This document shows, in pieces, positions 22,158 through 29,468 of a DNA stretch of 64,000 nt; positions within the stretch are counted from its first letter, which is position 1; every line of letters begins with the position of its first letter. Under the pieces are notes generated by a model. The model saw nothing but the letters and a program-made list of their open reading frames with translations. It was not told the origin of the DNA and made no database searches. The translations under genes and the position numbers were made by a program. This stretch comes from CAZCEC01 sp964497615 (GTDB lineage Bacteria; Chloroflexota; Anaerolineae; Anaerolineales; UBA6663), in NCBI GenBank assembly GCA_964497615.1, contig CAZCEC010000010.1:1-64000 (forward strand), read 5' to 3'.

Positions 22158-23588
22158 CTATAGAGTCTTCAGATATGTGTCGATGGCCTCCGCGGCGCGG
22201 AAACCCGCGGCGACGGCCGTGGTGACGAGATCGGGACCGGTGACGGCATCGCCGCCGGCAAAGACGCCGGGGCGCGAGGTTTCGCCCGTGGCGGTGACGG
22301 CATTGATCAGGCCGTAGTCGTGCGTGTCGAGGCCGGGCGTGCTCTTCGGGACGGTCTCGTCAGGCCAGTAGCCCAGCGCCAGCACAACCGTATCCACCGG
22401 CACCACAAACTCGGACCCCGGCTCGGGCACCGGCCGGCGGCGGCCGGAGGCATCGGGCGCGCCGAGAGTCATGCGCTGCACTTCCATCGCCACGAGCCGG
22501 CCTTGCTCATCGCCGATGAAGCGGGTGGGCGCGGTGAGATATTCCACGGCCGCGCCTTCTTCCAACGCGTGCTCGCGCTCGCGGCGCGAGCCCGGCATTT
22601 CGGCTTCGGTGCGGCGGTAGTAGCAGGTGACGGTCTCGGCGCCCAGGCGCAGGGCCGTGCGCAAGCAGTCGGTGGCGGTGTCGCCCCCGCCGATGACCGC
22701 CACGCGCCGGCCGGTGACCACGGAGGCGCGTTGGGCGGGCCGCAGCAGGCCGGCGGGCACATTGGCGCGCACCAGGAACTCGCCCGCCGGGTAAACGCCG
22801 TCCAACTCCACGCCCGGCGCCTTGAGCGGCGCATCCACGTTCGCGCCGATGCCCAGGAACACGGCGTCGAAGCCGGACAGGAACAGGTCGTCCACGCTCA
22901 GGGTGTGGCCGATGCGGGTGTTGCACACGAAGCTGACGCCCAGCCGCCGCAGCGCGTCAATCTTGCCCAGAATCAGGTCCTTGGGCAGCTTGAAATTGGG
23001 GATGCCGTAGAGCAATAGTCCGCCTGGATGCGGCGCGGCTTCGTACACGGTGACGCGATGCCCGCGCCGCGCCAGCGACTCGGCCACCGCCAGCCCAGAC
23101 GGGCCGGAGCCCACCACCGCCACTTCCCGGCCGGTGAGGGGCGCGCGCTCAGGCACCGGCCAGCCCTCCACCAGGCGCGAGTAGTCAGCCACGAACATCT
23201 CCAGCTTGCCCAGCGACGGCGCCTCGTCGCGGCGGCCCAGCACGCAGGCGCCCTCGCACAGGCGTTCCTGCGGGCACACCCGGCCGCAGATTTCGGGGAA
23301 GGGGCTGGTGCGGCGATAGACCTCGGCCGCGCCCGAAAAGTCGCCCAGCGAGATGAGCCACAGCGCCAGGGGAATGTCGTTGTGCAGGGGGCAGGCCTGC
23401 ACGCAGGCCGACGGCGCCGGGCACTGCAAACAGCGGCTGGCTTCGCGCTGGGCCGTCTGGGCGTCATAGCCCAGCACGATCTCGTCAAAGTCGTGAATGC
23501 GCTGATCGGGCCAGCGCTCGGCGTAGGCCGTGTGCGGGATTCGCAGCCGGTCCTTCAGGCCCGCGGTGCGGTCGGATAAATCTGCCAT
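22158..23588 (-). CDS. GltD-like NADPH flavoprotein with two 4Fe-4S motifs (orphan)
   Basis: A 476-residue protein of the glutamate synthase small-subunit family. The N-terminus carries two Cys clusters (RCLQCPAPSACVQACPLH and ICGRVCPQERLCEGAC) and then FAD (VVGSGPSGLAVAESLARRGH) and NADPH (VIGGGDTATDCLRTALRLGA) sites, with GVFAGGDAVTGPDLVTTAVA near the end. There is no gltB large subunit adjacent, so it may be an NfnB-like or other electron-transfer subunit that works with ferredoxin. It sits between nifU-like and malic enzyme genes (gaps 9 bp each). AAGGAGG precedes the ATG. Calling it glutamate synthase would be unsafe. Confidence 0.85.
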   Translation of the reverse strand: MADLSDRTAGLKDRLRIPHTAYAERWPDQRIHDFDEIVLGYDAQTAQREASRCLQCPAPSACVQACPLHNDIPLALWLISLGDFSGAAEVYRRTSPFPEICGRVCPQERLCEGACVLGRRDEAPSLGKLEMFVADYSRLVEGWPVPERAPLTGREVAVVGSGPSGLAVAESLARRGHRVTVYEAAPHPGGLLLYGIPNFKLPKDLILGKIDALRRLGVSFVCNTRIGHTLSVDDLFLSGFDAVFLGIGANVDAPLKAPGVELDGVYPAGEFLVRANVPAGLLRPAQRASVVTGRRVAVIGGGDTATDCLRTALRLGAETVTCYYRRTEAEMPGSRREREHALEEGAAVEYLTAPTRFIGDEQGRLVAMEVQRMTLGAPDASGRRRPVPEPGSEFVVPVDTVVLALGYWPDETVPKSTPGLDTHDYGLINAVTATGETSRPGVFAGGDAVTGPDLVTTAVAAGFRAAEAIDTYLKTL

Positions 23589-23597
23589 GCAGCCTCC

Positions 23598-23879
23598 TTA
23601 GACGCTCTCCACGGATTTCAGGTCTGGGAAAAACGGCCGGACGGTGCCTTCGATCCAGCCATGCAGCGTGACGCTGGACAGCGGGCACCGCTGGCAGTTG
23701 CCAGTCAACCGCACCTGGAGCCGTTCGCCATCGAAATGCACCAGCTCAACCGCCCCGCCGTGAAAGTGCTCGATGTAGGCGCTGAGGATTTCGATCAACG
23801 CCCGCATTCGGGCTTCCGGGTTGGCATCCGGCGGCAGGCTGCCAGGGTCAAACACGACCGCACCACTGCGCGTTGTCAT
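23598..23879 (-). CDS. NifU C-terminal-domain Fe-S scaffold protein
   Basis: The 93-residue protein has the NifU/NFU domain: a helical N-terminus then VQLRLTGNCQRCPLSSVTLH-like sequence with the CxxC (CQRC) that binds an Fe-S cluster. Such proteins deliver clusters to Fe-S enzymes, and the next gene is a flavoprotein with two 4Fe-4S sites, and the divergent operon encodes a ferredoxin. A strong AGGAGG precedes ATG 23879. The length is that of a free-standing NFU domain. Confidence 0.9.
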   Translation of the reverse strand: MTTRSGAVVFDPGSLPPDANPEARMRALIEILSAYIEHFHGGAVELVHFDGERLQVRLTGNCQRCPLSSVTLHGWIEGTVRPFFPDLKSVESV

Positions 23880-23890
23880 CGGAGGACCTC

Positions 23891-24406
23891 CTATCGGGTG
23901 TGGGTGGCGCTCGCCATGCCCGCCTGGATCAGACGCGTGAGCAGGGCCGGCGACACGCGCACCCCGGCATCGGCGGCGGTCACCCGGCCGGCCAGGGCCA
24001 ATGCCAGCCGCCCCAACAGCAGCCGGCCCAGGCGCGGCTCATCCCGGAGCAGGCGCCGCAGGGCAGTCCCTTCCAGCCTCATCACCTGGGCCTCGGCCAC
24101 GCACACGGCGCCGGAGTTGTAGCGTTCGCGGCCCAGCATGGCCGACCAGCCAAACACGCCCAGCGGCTGGACGGTGGCAATGGTGATACTGCCGCCGTCC
24201 TCCGGGTTGAGCCGCAGGGCAATCTCCCCCAGCTCCAGCACATACAGATGCGTGGCGGGCGCGCCCTGCTGGAAGATCACTTCATCCGGCGCATAGTGGG
24301 CGGTGGTAAACAGCGGCGCCAGCACCCGCACATCGGCGGCGGCCAAGCCTTGCAGCAGGGGCCGGTTGGCAAGCTCGTGACTGGGCGAGGGGTCGGCGGG
24401 CGGCAT
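23891..24406 (-). CDS. Cyclic-nucleotide-binding domain protein without HTH
   Basis: The 171-residue protein is almost wholly a CRP-type cNMP-binding beta-barrel: QGLAAADVRVLAPLFTTAHY, DEVIFQQGAPATHLYVLELGEIAL, with the phosphate-cassette-like segment VFGWSAMLGRERYNSGAV (the usual Arg is there) and a C-terminal helix (LRRLLRDEPRLGRLLLGRLA). The HTH of CRP is missing and there is no kinase or channel part, so it may control a partner protein directly. It is first in the operon to the TrxR-like gene. A GAF-adenylate cyclase is encoded in this window (50.9-52.5 kb), so cAMP is plausible. Confidence 0.85.
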   Translation of the reverse strand: MPPADPSPSHELANRPLLQGLAAADVRVLAPLFTTAHYAPDEVIFQQGAPATHLYVLELGEIALRLNPEDGGSITIATVQPLGVFGWSAMLGRERYNSGAVCVAEAQVMRLEGTALRRLLRDEPRLGRLLLGRLALALAGRVTAADAGVRVSPALLTRLIQAGMASATHTR

Positions 24407-24613
24407 GGGTATCAGACAGGCAGTGGTCGGCGTGCGCGGAGCAGGATTAATCCGATGAATTGCGCCTCATTCCTTGCAGTCTAAGCGGCCCGGTGGAGGG
24501 AGCACAGTGGAGAATGTCACCGAGTCGGGCCGCCAAGAATCATGCGCGGCTGGCGGAGAATTGTGCATAGTGGATATTGGCGAGTACAGATTGGAGATTT
24601 GGCGGTGGAGGGG

Positions 24614-24627
24614 GTGACAAAGGTCAC
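24614..24627 (+). promoter_or_regulatory. CRP-like site between divergent operons
   Basis: GTGACAAAGGTCAC is an inverted repeat with core GTGA-N6-TCAC, spaced like a CRP site. It is about 85 bp before the ferredoxin gene and about 210 bp from the cNMP-domain gene on the other strand, in the 304-bp divergent spacer 24407-24710. Nothing else clear was seen in the spacer apart from an AT-rich stretch near 24450-24475. Confidence 0.4.
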
Positions 24628-24710
24628 TACGGGTGCTTGTGGGGCGGGCCTATGCTTTCGACAGGGGGCGTCAGTCTCACTGGCGCCTGCTTGTCATGGA
24701 AGGAGCGCCC

Positions 24711-24959
24711 ATGCCCAAAGGCCGGATTGTGATTGATGAAGATCGCTGCAAGGGCTGCGAGTTGTGCGTAGGCGCCTGCCCGCCCGCCCTGCTGGCCCTG
24801 GACCAAACCCAGCTCAACAGCCGCGGCTATCACCCGGCCCATCTGCTGGACCCGGCCGGCAAGTGCACCGGCTGCGCCCTGTGCGCGGTGATGTGCCCCG
24901 AAGCCTGCATTACGGTGTACCGGGTGCGCGCCCCCCGGCCGCAGGCGGTGACCGTATGA
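24711..24959 (+). CDS. 2-oxoacid:ferredoxin oxidoreductase delta (2x 4Fe-4S) subunit
   Basis: The 82-residue ferredoxin has two CxxCxxCxxxCP motifs (DRCKGCELCVGACPP and GKCTGCALCAVMCPE). It is the small iron-sulfur subunit feeding electrons out of the alpha/beta core. ATG 24711 has AAGGAG six bp upstream; its stop overlaps the alpha-subunit start (ATGA). A possible start 15 bp earlier (MEGAP) is less likely because its ribosome-binding site is worse. Confidence 0.92.
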   Translation: MPKGRIVIDEDRCKGCELCVGACPPALLALDQTQLNSRGYHPAHLLDPAGKCTGCALCAVMCPEACITVYRVRAPRPQAVTV

Positions 24960-26038
24960 CGCGCGAACTGCTGAAGGGCAACGAGGCCATGGCCGAAGCC
25001 GCCGTGCGCGCGGGCGTGCAGGCCTACTTTGGCTATCCCATCACGCCCCAAACCGAACTGCTGGAGCACCTGGCCCGCCGCATGCCGGAGCTGAACCGCG
25101 TCTTCCTGCAAGCCGAGAGCGAAGTCGCCGCCATCAACATGGTCTATGGCGCGGCCTGCACCGGCGTGCGCGTGATGACGTCATCCTCCAGCCCCGGCAT
25201 GAGCCTGATGATGGAGGGCATCTCCTATATCGCCGGGTCGGAGGTGCCATGCGTTATCGTGGACGTGATGCGCGGCGGGCCCGGCCTGGGCAACATCGCC
25301 CCGGCGCAGGGCGACTACTTCCAGATCGTCAAAGGCGGCGGGCACGGCGATTACCGCCCGATTGTGCTGGCGCCGGCCACCGTGCAGGAAGCGATTGACC
25401 TGACGGTGCTGGCCTTCGACCTGGCCGAGAAGTACCGCACGGTGGTCGTGGTGCTGGCCGACGGCAACGTGGGCCAGATCATGGAGCCAGCCGAACTGCC
25501 GCCCATGCGCGAAGTGCCGCGCCCCAACGCAGAGAACGGAAATCATTCCGGCCACGGCGCGCCGGCCTGGGCCTTGCGCGGCAAGCAGGACCGCCCCAAG
25601 AACGTGGTGTCGTCCATTCACCTGCTGCCCGAGGAGGAGGAAGCCTTCAACCAAAAGCTCCAGGCCCGCCTCGGGGTCATCCAGCGCAACGAGGTGCGGT
25701 ACTACGAAGATGCGGTGGACGACGCGGAGTTGGTGGTGGTGGGGTTTGGCACCGCCGGGCGCGTGGCGCAGACAGCGGTGACCCAGGCGCGGGCCAAAGG
25801 GCTGAAAGTGGGGCTGTTCCGGCCCATCAGCCTGTTCCCGTTCCCCAGTGCCCGGCTGGCCGAGCTGGCCGTCAACGCGCGTCAGTTCCTGGTGGTGGAG
25901 ATGAACGCCGGTCAGATGGTGGAGGACGTGCGGCTGGCCGTGGCCGGGCGCGTGCCGGTGAAGTTCTACGGCCGCATGGGGGGCGTGGTGCCGCTGCCGG
26001 ATGAATTGGGAGAGGTCATTGAAGGGATGCTGCCATGA
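24956..26038 (+). CDS. korA: 2-oxoacid:ferredoxin oxidoreductase alpha subunit (KorA/VorB type)
   Basis: The 360-residue protein has the alpha-subunit signatures LLKGNEAMAEAAVRAGVQAY, GYPITPQTELLEHLARRMPE, QAESEVAAINMVYGAACTGV and SSSSPGMSLMMEGISYIAGS, then a Rossmann-like C-terminal region ending VEDVRLAVAGRVPVKFYGR. It binds substrate and CoA with the beta subunit and with a four-subunit set it oxidises 2-oxoglutarate or branched 2-oxoacids with ferredoxin. The sequence alone does not separate Kor from Vor; KorA is a cautious symbol. It overlaps both neighbours by ATGA. Confidence 0.88.
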   Translation: MTRELLKGNEAMAEAAVRAGVQAYFGYPITPQTELLEHLARRMPELNRVFLQAESEVAAINMVYGAACTGVRVMTSSSSPGMSLMMEGISYIAGSEVPCVIVDVMRGGPGLGNIAPAQGDYFQIVKGGGHGDYRPIVLAPATVQEAIDLTVLAFDLAEKYRTVVVVLADGNVGQIMEPAELPPMREVPRPNAENGNHSGHGAPAWALRGKQDRPKNVVSSIHLLPEEEEAFNQKLQARLGVIQRNEVRYYEDAVDDAELVVVGFGTAGRVAQTAVTQARAKGLKVGLFRPISLFPFPSARLAELAVNARQFLVVEMNAGQMVEDVRLAVAGRVPVKFYGRMGGVVPLPDELGEVIEGMLP

Positions 26039-26787
26039 CCGTTGCCTTGCAGGAAGAATTGGTCTACCAGCGGCCCCAGGCGCTGGCGGAGACGTACACG
26101 CACTACTGCCCCGGCTGCACGCACGGCGTGGCGCACCGGCTGGTGGCCGAGGTGATTGACGAGCTGGGCATCGCCGGGCGCACCATCGGCGTGGCGCCGG
26201 TGGGCTGCGCGGTGTTCGCCTACAACTATTTCGACGTGGACTTTGCCGAGGCCGCGCATGGCCGCGCCCCGGCGATGGCGACCGGCATCAAGCGCGTCCT
26301 GCCGGACCGGGTGGTGTTCACCTACCAGGGCGACGGCGATCTGGCGGCGATTGGCCTGAGCGAGATCACCCACGCGGCGGCGCGGGGCGAGAACATCACG
26401 GTCGTGTTCATCAACAACGGCGTCTATGGCATGACGGGCGGGCAAATGGCGCCGACCACCCTGGCCGGTCAGCGCACCACCTCCTCCCCTGGTGGGCGCG
26501 ACGTGGAGTTGACGGGGATGCCCCTGCGCATGGCCGAGATGCTGGCCACGCTGCCGGGCGCGGCCTACGTCGTCCGCCGCAGCCTGCACAACCCGAAGGA
26601 AGTGAACCGGGCCAAGAAGGCGGTGCGGCGCGCGTTCGAGGCGCAGTTGGCGGGCGAGGGCTTTGCGCTGGTGGAGTTGCTCTCCAACTGCCCCACCAAC
26701 TGGGGCGTGCCGGTGGCCGACTCGCTCAAGTGGATTGAAGAGAAGATGGTGCCGTACTACCCGTTGGGCGACTATAAGGGCAATTGA
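26035..26787 (+). CDS. korB: 2-oxoacid:ferredoxin oxidoreductase beta subunit (TPP-binding)
   Basis: The 250-residue protein carries the thiamine-diphosphate motif YQGDGDLAAIGLSEITHAAA ... INNGVYGMTGGQ and the Cys pair YCPGCTHG, both usual in KorB/VorA subunits, plus PVGCAVF. The overlap with the alpha gene is ATGA. It forms the catalytic core that decarboxylates the 2-oxoacid. A 273-bp spacer with an inverted repeat follows before the gamma gene, unlike the tight joins upstream. Confidence 0.9.
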   Translation: MTVALQEELVYQRPQALAETYTHYCPGCTHGVAHRLVAEVIDELGIAGRTIGVAPVGCAVFAYNYFDVDFAEAAHGRAPAMATGIKRVLPDRVVFTYQGDGDLAAIGLSEITHAAARGENITVVFINNGVYGMTGGQMAPTTLAGQRTTSSPGGRDVELTGMPLRMAEMLATLPGAAYVVRRSLHNPKEVNRAKKAVRRAFEAQLAGEGFALVELLSNCPTNWGVPVADSLKWIEEKMVPYYPLGDYKGN

Positions 26788-26815
26788 ATCTGCGACGACC
26801 GAAGTCAGCAGGCAA

Positions 26816-27047
26816 ACGAAGGACGAAGGACGGCGGTGAGTGGTGTGCGAGGATGCCAAGCTCGGCCCGTGAGGCGCGAAAACATGGTGCGTGGTCCGTT
26901 GTGTAGGCCATTGGACGGGGCAAGCAGGAGGTAGTTTATGTGCAAACGTGTGGCGCCGTCGGTGCTGCGAAAGGCATCCGCGAGTGGCCGTCCGTCGCCG
27001 GCCGGCGCTGGTCCCGAACTTCGTCCTTCGTCGTACGTCTTTCGTCC
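26816..27047. repeat. Inverted family D copies bounding the korB-korC spacer
   Basis: ACGAAGGACGAAGGACGG (26816-26833) and TTCGTCCTTCGTCGTACG (27020-27037, continuing TCTTTCGTCC) are inverted copies of one motif. They frame the only long spacer in an otherwise overlapping gene set and end 14 bp before the korC start. Similar inverted pairs occur at 29354-29466 and 43402-43489. Confidence 0.6.
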
Positions 27048-27060
27048 ACAGAAAGCACAC

Positions 27061-27630
27061 ATGCAGACTGAGATCATCTTCTCCGGTTTTGGCGGGCAGG
27101 GGGTGTTGTTCGCGGGGCAGTTGCTGGCCTACGCGGCGCTGGACGAGGGGCGGCACGTCACCTGGATTCCGTCCTACGGGCCGGAGATGCGTGGGGGCAC
27201 GGCGCACTGCACCGTCATCGTCTCTGATGAGCCGATTGGGTCGCCCCTGGTGCGGCGGCCGCGGGCGGCGGTGGTGATGAACCTGCCGTCGTTCGACAAA
27301 TACGAGCCGCTGGTGGCGCCGGGCGGCGTGCTGGTGGTCAATACCTCGCTGGTGGCGAAGACCACGGCGCGCGGTAATTTGCGCCTCGTGCCGGTGCCGG
27401 CCAACAGCATCGCCGACGAACTGGGCAATGCGCGGCTGGCCAACATGGTGCTGACAGGCGCCTTGGTGGCCGCCACAGGCGTGCTGCCGCTGGAAGCGGT
27501 GGCGCGCGCGCTCGCCGCCCATCTGCCTCAGCGCCATCGCGGGCTGCTGGATGCCAACCGCGAGGCCCTCCGGCGCGGGGCAGCGCTGGCCGAGGCCGAG
27601 CCAGTGTTTGAATTCGATCCCATGGTTTAG
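27061..27630 (+). CDS. korC: 2-oxoacid:ferredoxin oxidoreductase gamma subunit
   Basis: The 189-residue protein opens TEIIFSGFGGQGVLFAGQLL with PSYGPEMRGGTAHCTVIVSD, the gamma-subunit signature (POR_N gamma). It ends with helices LARALAAHLPQRHRGLLDAN. ATG 27061 is chosen because the upstream in-frame sequence is repeat-derived. It completes the four-subunit enzyme with korD, korA and korB. A hairpin follows the stop. Confidence 0.9.
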   Translation: MQTEIIFSGFGGQGVLFAGQLLAYAALDEGRHVTWIPSYGPEMRGGTAHCTVIVSDEPIGSPLVRRPRAAVVMNLPSFDKYEPLVAPGGVLVVNTSLVAKTTARGNLRLVPVPANSIADELGNARLANMVLTGALVAATGVLPLEAVARALAAHLPQRHRGLLDANREALRRGAALAEAEPVFEFDPMV

Positions 27631-27642
27631 GAGCAGCGAGCA

Positions 27643-27676
27643 AGACCTGCCAGGTTTCTGCAAACCTGGCAGGTCT
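27643..27676. repeat. 15-bp inverted repeat, family C
   Basis: AGACCTGCCAGGTTT (27643-27657) and AAACCTGGCAGGTCT (27662-27676) are perfect arms with a CTGC loop. It lies between korC and the next small gene and shares the CCAGGTTT core with 19715-19771. Confidence 0.6.
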
Positions 27677-27696
27677 CAGATCGAGCGGAGGCCAGC

Positions 27697-27921
27697 ATGT
27701 CCGAGACAATCTGGATCGAGGTCGACAAGGTCTGGTGCCATCGGGTAGGGGCGGAGGCGGCGCTGCTCGAGGAGCGCGTCTACCCGGCTGAAGCGCTGCC
27801 CGACGCGGGCCAGGCGTATCACGTCCGGGCGCGCAAGTGCTCGTTTGGCGTGGACTGCAACCTGGCTGGGTTCACCTGCCAATATGCGATGAACAACCCC
27901 AATTACGATCCGTTTGCTTGA
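27697..27921 (+). CDS. Small Cys-containing protein, unknown
   Basis: The 74-residue protein has the C-terminal motif ARKCSFGVDCNLAGFTCQYA with three Cys, and ends NNPNYDPFA. Possibly metal- or Fe-S-binding. GGAGG precedes the ATG. It is 66 bp after korC, so it may be the last gene of that operon. I do not recognise the family. Confidence 0.6.
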   Translation: MSETIWIEVDKVWCHRVGAEAALLEERVYPAEALPDAGQAYHVRARKCSFGVDCNLAGFTCQYAMNNPNYDPFA

Positions 27922-27923
27922 AC

Positions 27924-27965
27924 GGCGGGCCGAAGCGGCCAAATTCACGGCTTCTTCGGCCCGCC
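27924..27965 (+). terminator. Hairpin terminator after the korC operon
   Basis: GGCGGGCCGAAG (27924-27935) pairs with CTTCGGCCCGCC (27954-27965). It lies just after the small gene's stop; there is no clear U-run, so Rho-independent action is only likely. Confidence 0.55.
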
Positions 27966-28049
27966 TTCACGGCTTCTTCACAGGCCGGTCCTAGAGTGGG
28001 AACAAACCGCACGGACCGGGGACCGGTCCTCGAATCAGGAGAAGTCTCA

Positions 28050-28589
28050 ATGAACGCAAAACGGTTGGTAGTCATTACGGTGGTAGCACTGGCGGTATCG
28101 CTCGCGGCGGCCGGGCTCGTCTCGGCCCAGGACGGCACCCCGCCCCAGTGGTTTGGCGGCCAGGGCATGGGCGGCTGGATGCACGGCGGCGGGCGCGGCA
28201 TGGGGATGGGCACGCGCGTCGCGGCGGGCCTGACCGGCGGCCCCATGCACGAGTACATGCACGACGCGCTGGCCCAGGCGCTGGGGCTGTCGCGCGATGA
28301 GTTCGAGGCGCAGTTGGCCGCGGGCGAGACGCCCTGGACCCTCGCCGAAGCGCAGGGCCTGACCACGGACGAGTTCACCGCGCTAATGACGACCGCCCGC
28401 GCCGAGGCGCTGGCCGCCGCGGTGGCGGACGGCGCGCTGACCCAGGAACAGGCCGACTGGATGCTGTCGCACCAGATGGGCGCGGGCATGTGGGGCGGCG
28501 GCATGATGGGCGGGCGCGGCTATGGCCGGGGATTCGGCCCAGGCGATGGCACCGGCATCTGCCCGATGCACCCGTCCGCGCAGGATTGA
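28050..28589 (+). CDS. Secreted Met/Gly/His-rich protein (DUF2680-like), possible metal binder
   Basis: The 179-residue product has a typical signal peptide (VVALAVSLAAAGLVSAQ). The rest is rich in Met, Gly and His, for example GMGGWMHGGGRGMGMG and HQMGAGMWGGGMMGG, and has two helical repeats, LGLSRDEFEAQLAAGETPWT and GLTTDEFTALMTTARAEALA, plus a final CPMHP. Such patterns suggest copper or another soft metal, but the family has no proven role. It precedes a two-component system whose sensor also has a Met/His patch. GGAG lies upstream of ATG 28050 with a weak spacing. Function is inferred. Confidence 0.65.
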   Translation: MNAKRLVVITVVALAVSLAAAGLVSAQDGTPPQWFGGQGMGGWMHGGGRGMGMGTRVAAGLTGGPMHEYMHDALAQALGLSRDEFEAQLAAGETPWTLAEAQGLTTDEFTALMTTARAEALAAAVADGALTQEQADWMLSHQMGAGMWGGGMMGGRGYGRGFGPGDGTGICPMHPSAQD

Positions 28590-28624
28590 ACCGTCAGCAC
28601 TTTCGTCCGGTTGGCTGTCCCCTG

Positions 28625-28658
28625 CCCCTTCCCCCGCAGTTCACCGCCGGGGAAGGGG
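28625..28658 (+). terminator. Terminator before the response regulator
   Basis: CCCCTTCCCC (28625-28634) pairs with GGGGAAGGGG (28649-28658), followed by ATTTGCTT. It lies between the secreted protein and the regulator gene and may attenuate readthrough. Confidence 0.65.
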
Positions 28659-28679
28659 ATTTGCTTATCGTGATGTGAG

Positions 28680-29390
28680 ATGAGCGCGACGATCCTCGTT
28701 GTCGAAGACGAACCTCAACTGGTCAAGGTGCTGCGCGGCTACCTGGAGCAGGCCGGGTACGGCGTCCTCACCGCGGGCGACGGGCCAGGCGCGCTGGCGC
28801 AGTATCGGCACGCCAAGCCCGACCTGGTTCTGCTCGACCTGAACCTGCCAGGGCTGGACGGCCTGGAGGTAGCCCGGCGTCTGCGCCGTGACTCGAATGT
28901 GCCCCTCATCATGGTCACCGCCCGCGTGGACGAAACCGACCGCCTGATTGGATTGGAATTGGGCGCGGACGATTACATCCTCAAGCCTTTCAGTCCGCGC
29001 GAGGTGGTGGCCCGCGTGCGCGCCGTCCTGCGCCGGGCGGAGAGCGCGCCCGCCGCGCCCGCCCTCATCCGCGCCGCCGACCTGGTGATTGACCTGACCC
29101 GCCATGCCGTCACCCGCGCGGGCCAACCCCTGGACCTGACGCCGACCGAATTTGGGCTGCTGGCGGCGCTGGCGCGCGAGCCGGGCCGCGCCTTCACCCG
29201 CCTGCAACTGCTCGACGCCGCCCAGGGCGACGCCTTCGAGGGCTACGAGCGCACCGTGGACGCGCACATCAAAAACCTGCGTGCCAAGCTGGAGCGCAAC
29301 CCCAAGCAGCCGGAATATATTGAGACAGTATTTGGGATCGGATACCGATTTTCCGACGAAGGACTAAAGACGAAAGACGATGGGCGGTAG
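28680..29390 (+). CDS. OmpR-family response regulator (BaeR/CusR-like)
   Basis: The 236-residue protein has a receiver domain with the acidic pocket (ILVVEDE), the phospho-acceptor Asp in LVLLDLNLPGLDG, and a Lys in LKPFSPRE. Its C-terminal winged helix ends YIETVFGIGYRF. The last residues (SDEGLKTKDDGR) come from a family D repeat at 29354-29382. It pairs with the kinase at 29469. The promoter it controls is likely that of the secreted protein, by position. ATG 28680 has a poor ribosome-binding site. Confidence 0.88.
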   Translation: MSATILVVEDEPQLVKVLRGYLEQAGYGVLTAGDGPGALAQYRHAKPDLVLLDLNLPGLDGLEVARRLRRDSNVPLIMVTARVDETDRLIGLELGADDYILKPFSPREVVARVRAVLRRAESAPAAPALIRAADLVIDLTRHAVTRAGQPLDLTPTEFGLLAALAREPGRAFTRLQLLDAAQGDAFEGYERTVDAHIKNLRAKLERNPKQPEYIETVFGIGYRFSDEGLKTKDDGR

Positions 29391-29466
29391 TACAACCGCC
29401 TTTCATCCCCCTGGGGTCAGGACCCCAGGGGGGTCGTGACCTTCAGCCTTCATCCTTCATCCTTCG
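29354..29466. repeat. Inverted family D repeat pair and palindrome in RR-HK spacer
   Basis: GACGAAGGACTAAAGACGAA (29354-29373) is mirrored by CTTCAGCCTTCATCCTTCATC (29441-29461 region). Between them CCCCTGGGGTC/GACCCCAGGGG forms a strong palindrome (about 29409-29433). The first half codes for the response-regulator tail; the second half ends right before the kinase start. Confidence 0.5.
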
Positions 29467-29468
29467 TT

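Noticed and set aside
20868..22163. A 431-residue plus-strand frame over malic enzyme
   Set aside because: Its His/Gly/Ala-rich sequence has no domain, and malic enzyme is certain on the other strand.
22158..23588. Glutamate synthase small subunit as a firm call
   Set aside because: The family fits, but no large subunit lies nearby, so glutamate synthase activity cannot be claimed.
26034..27663. A 565-residue minus-strand frame over the korB-korC region
   Set aside because: It is antisense to KorB and KorC, whose TPP and gamma-subunit motifs are clear.
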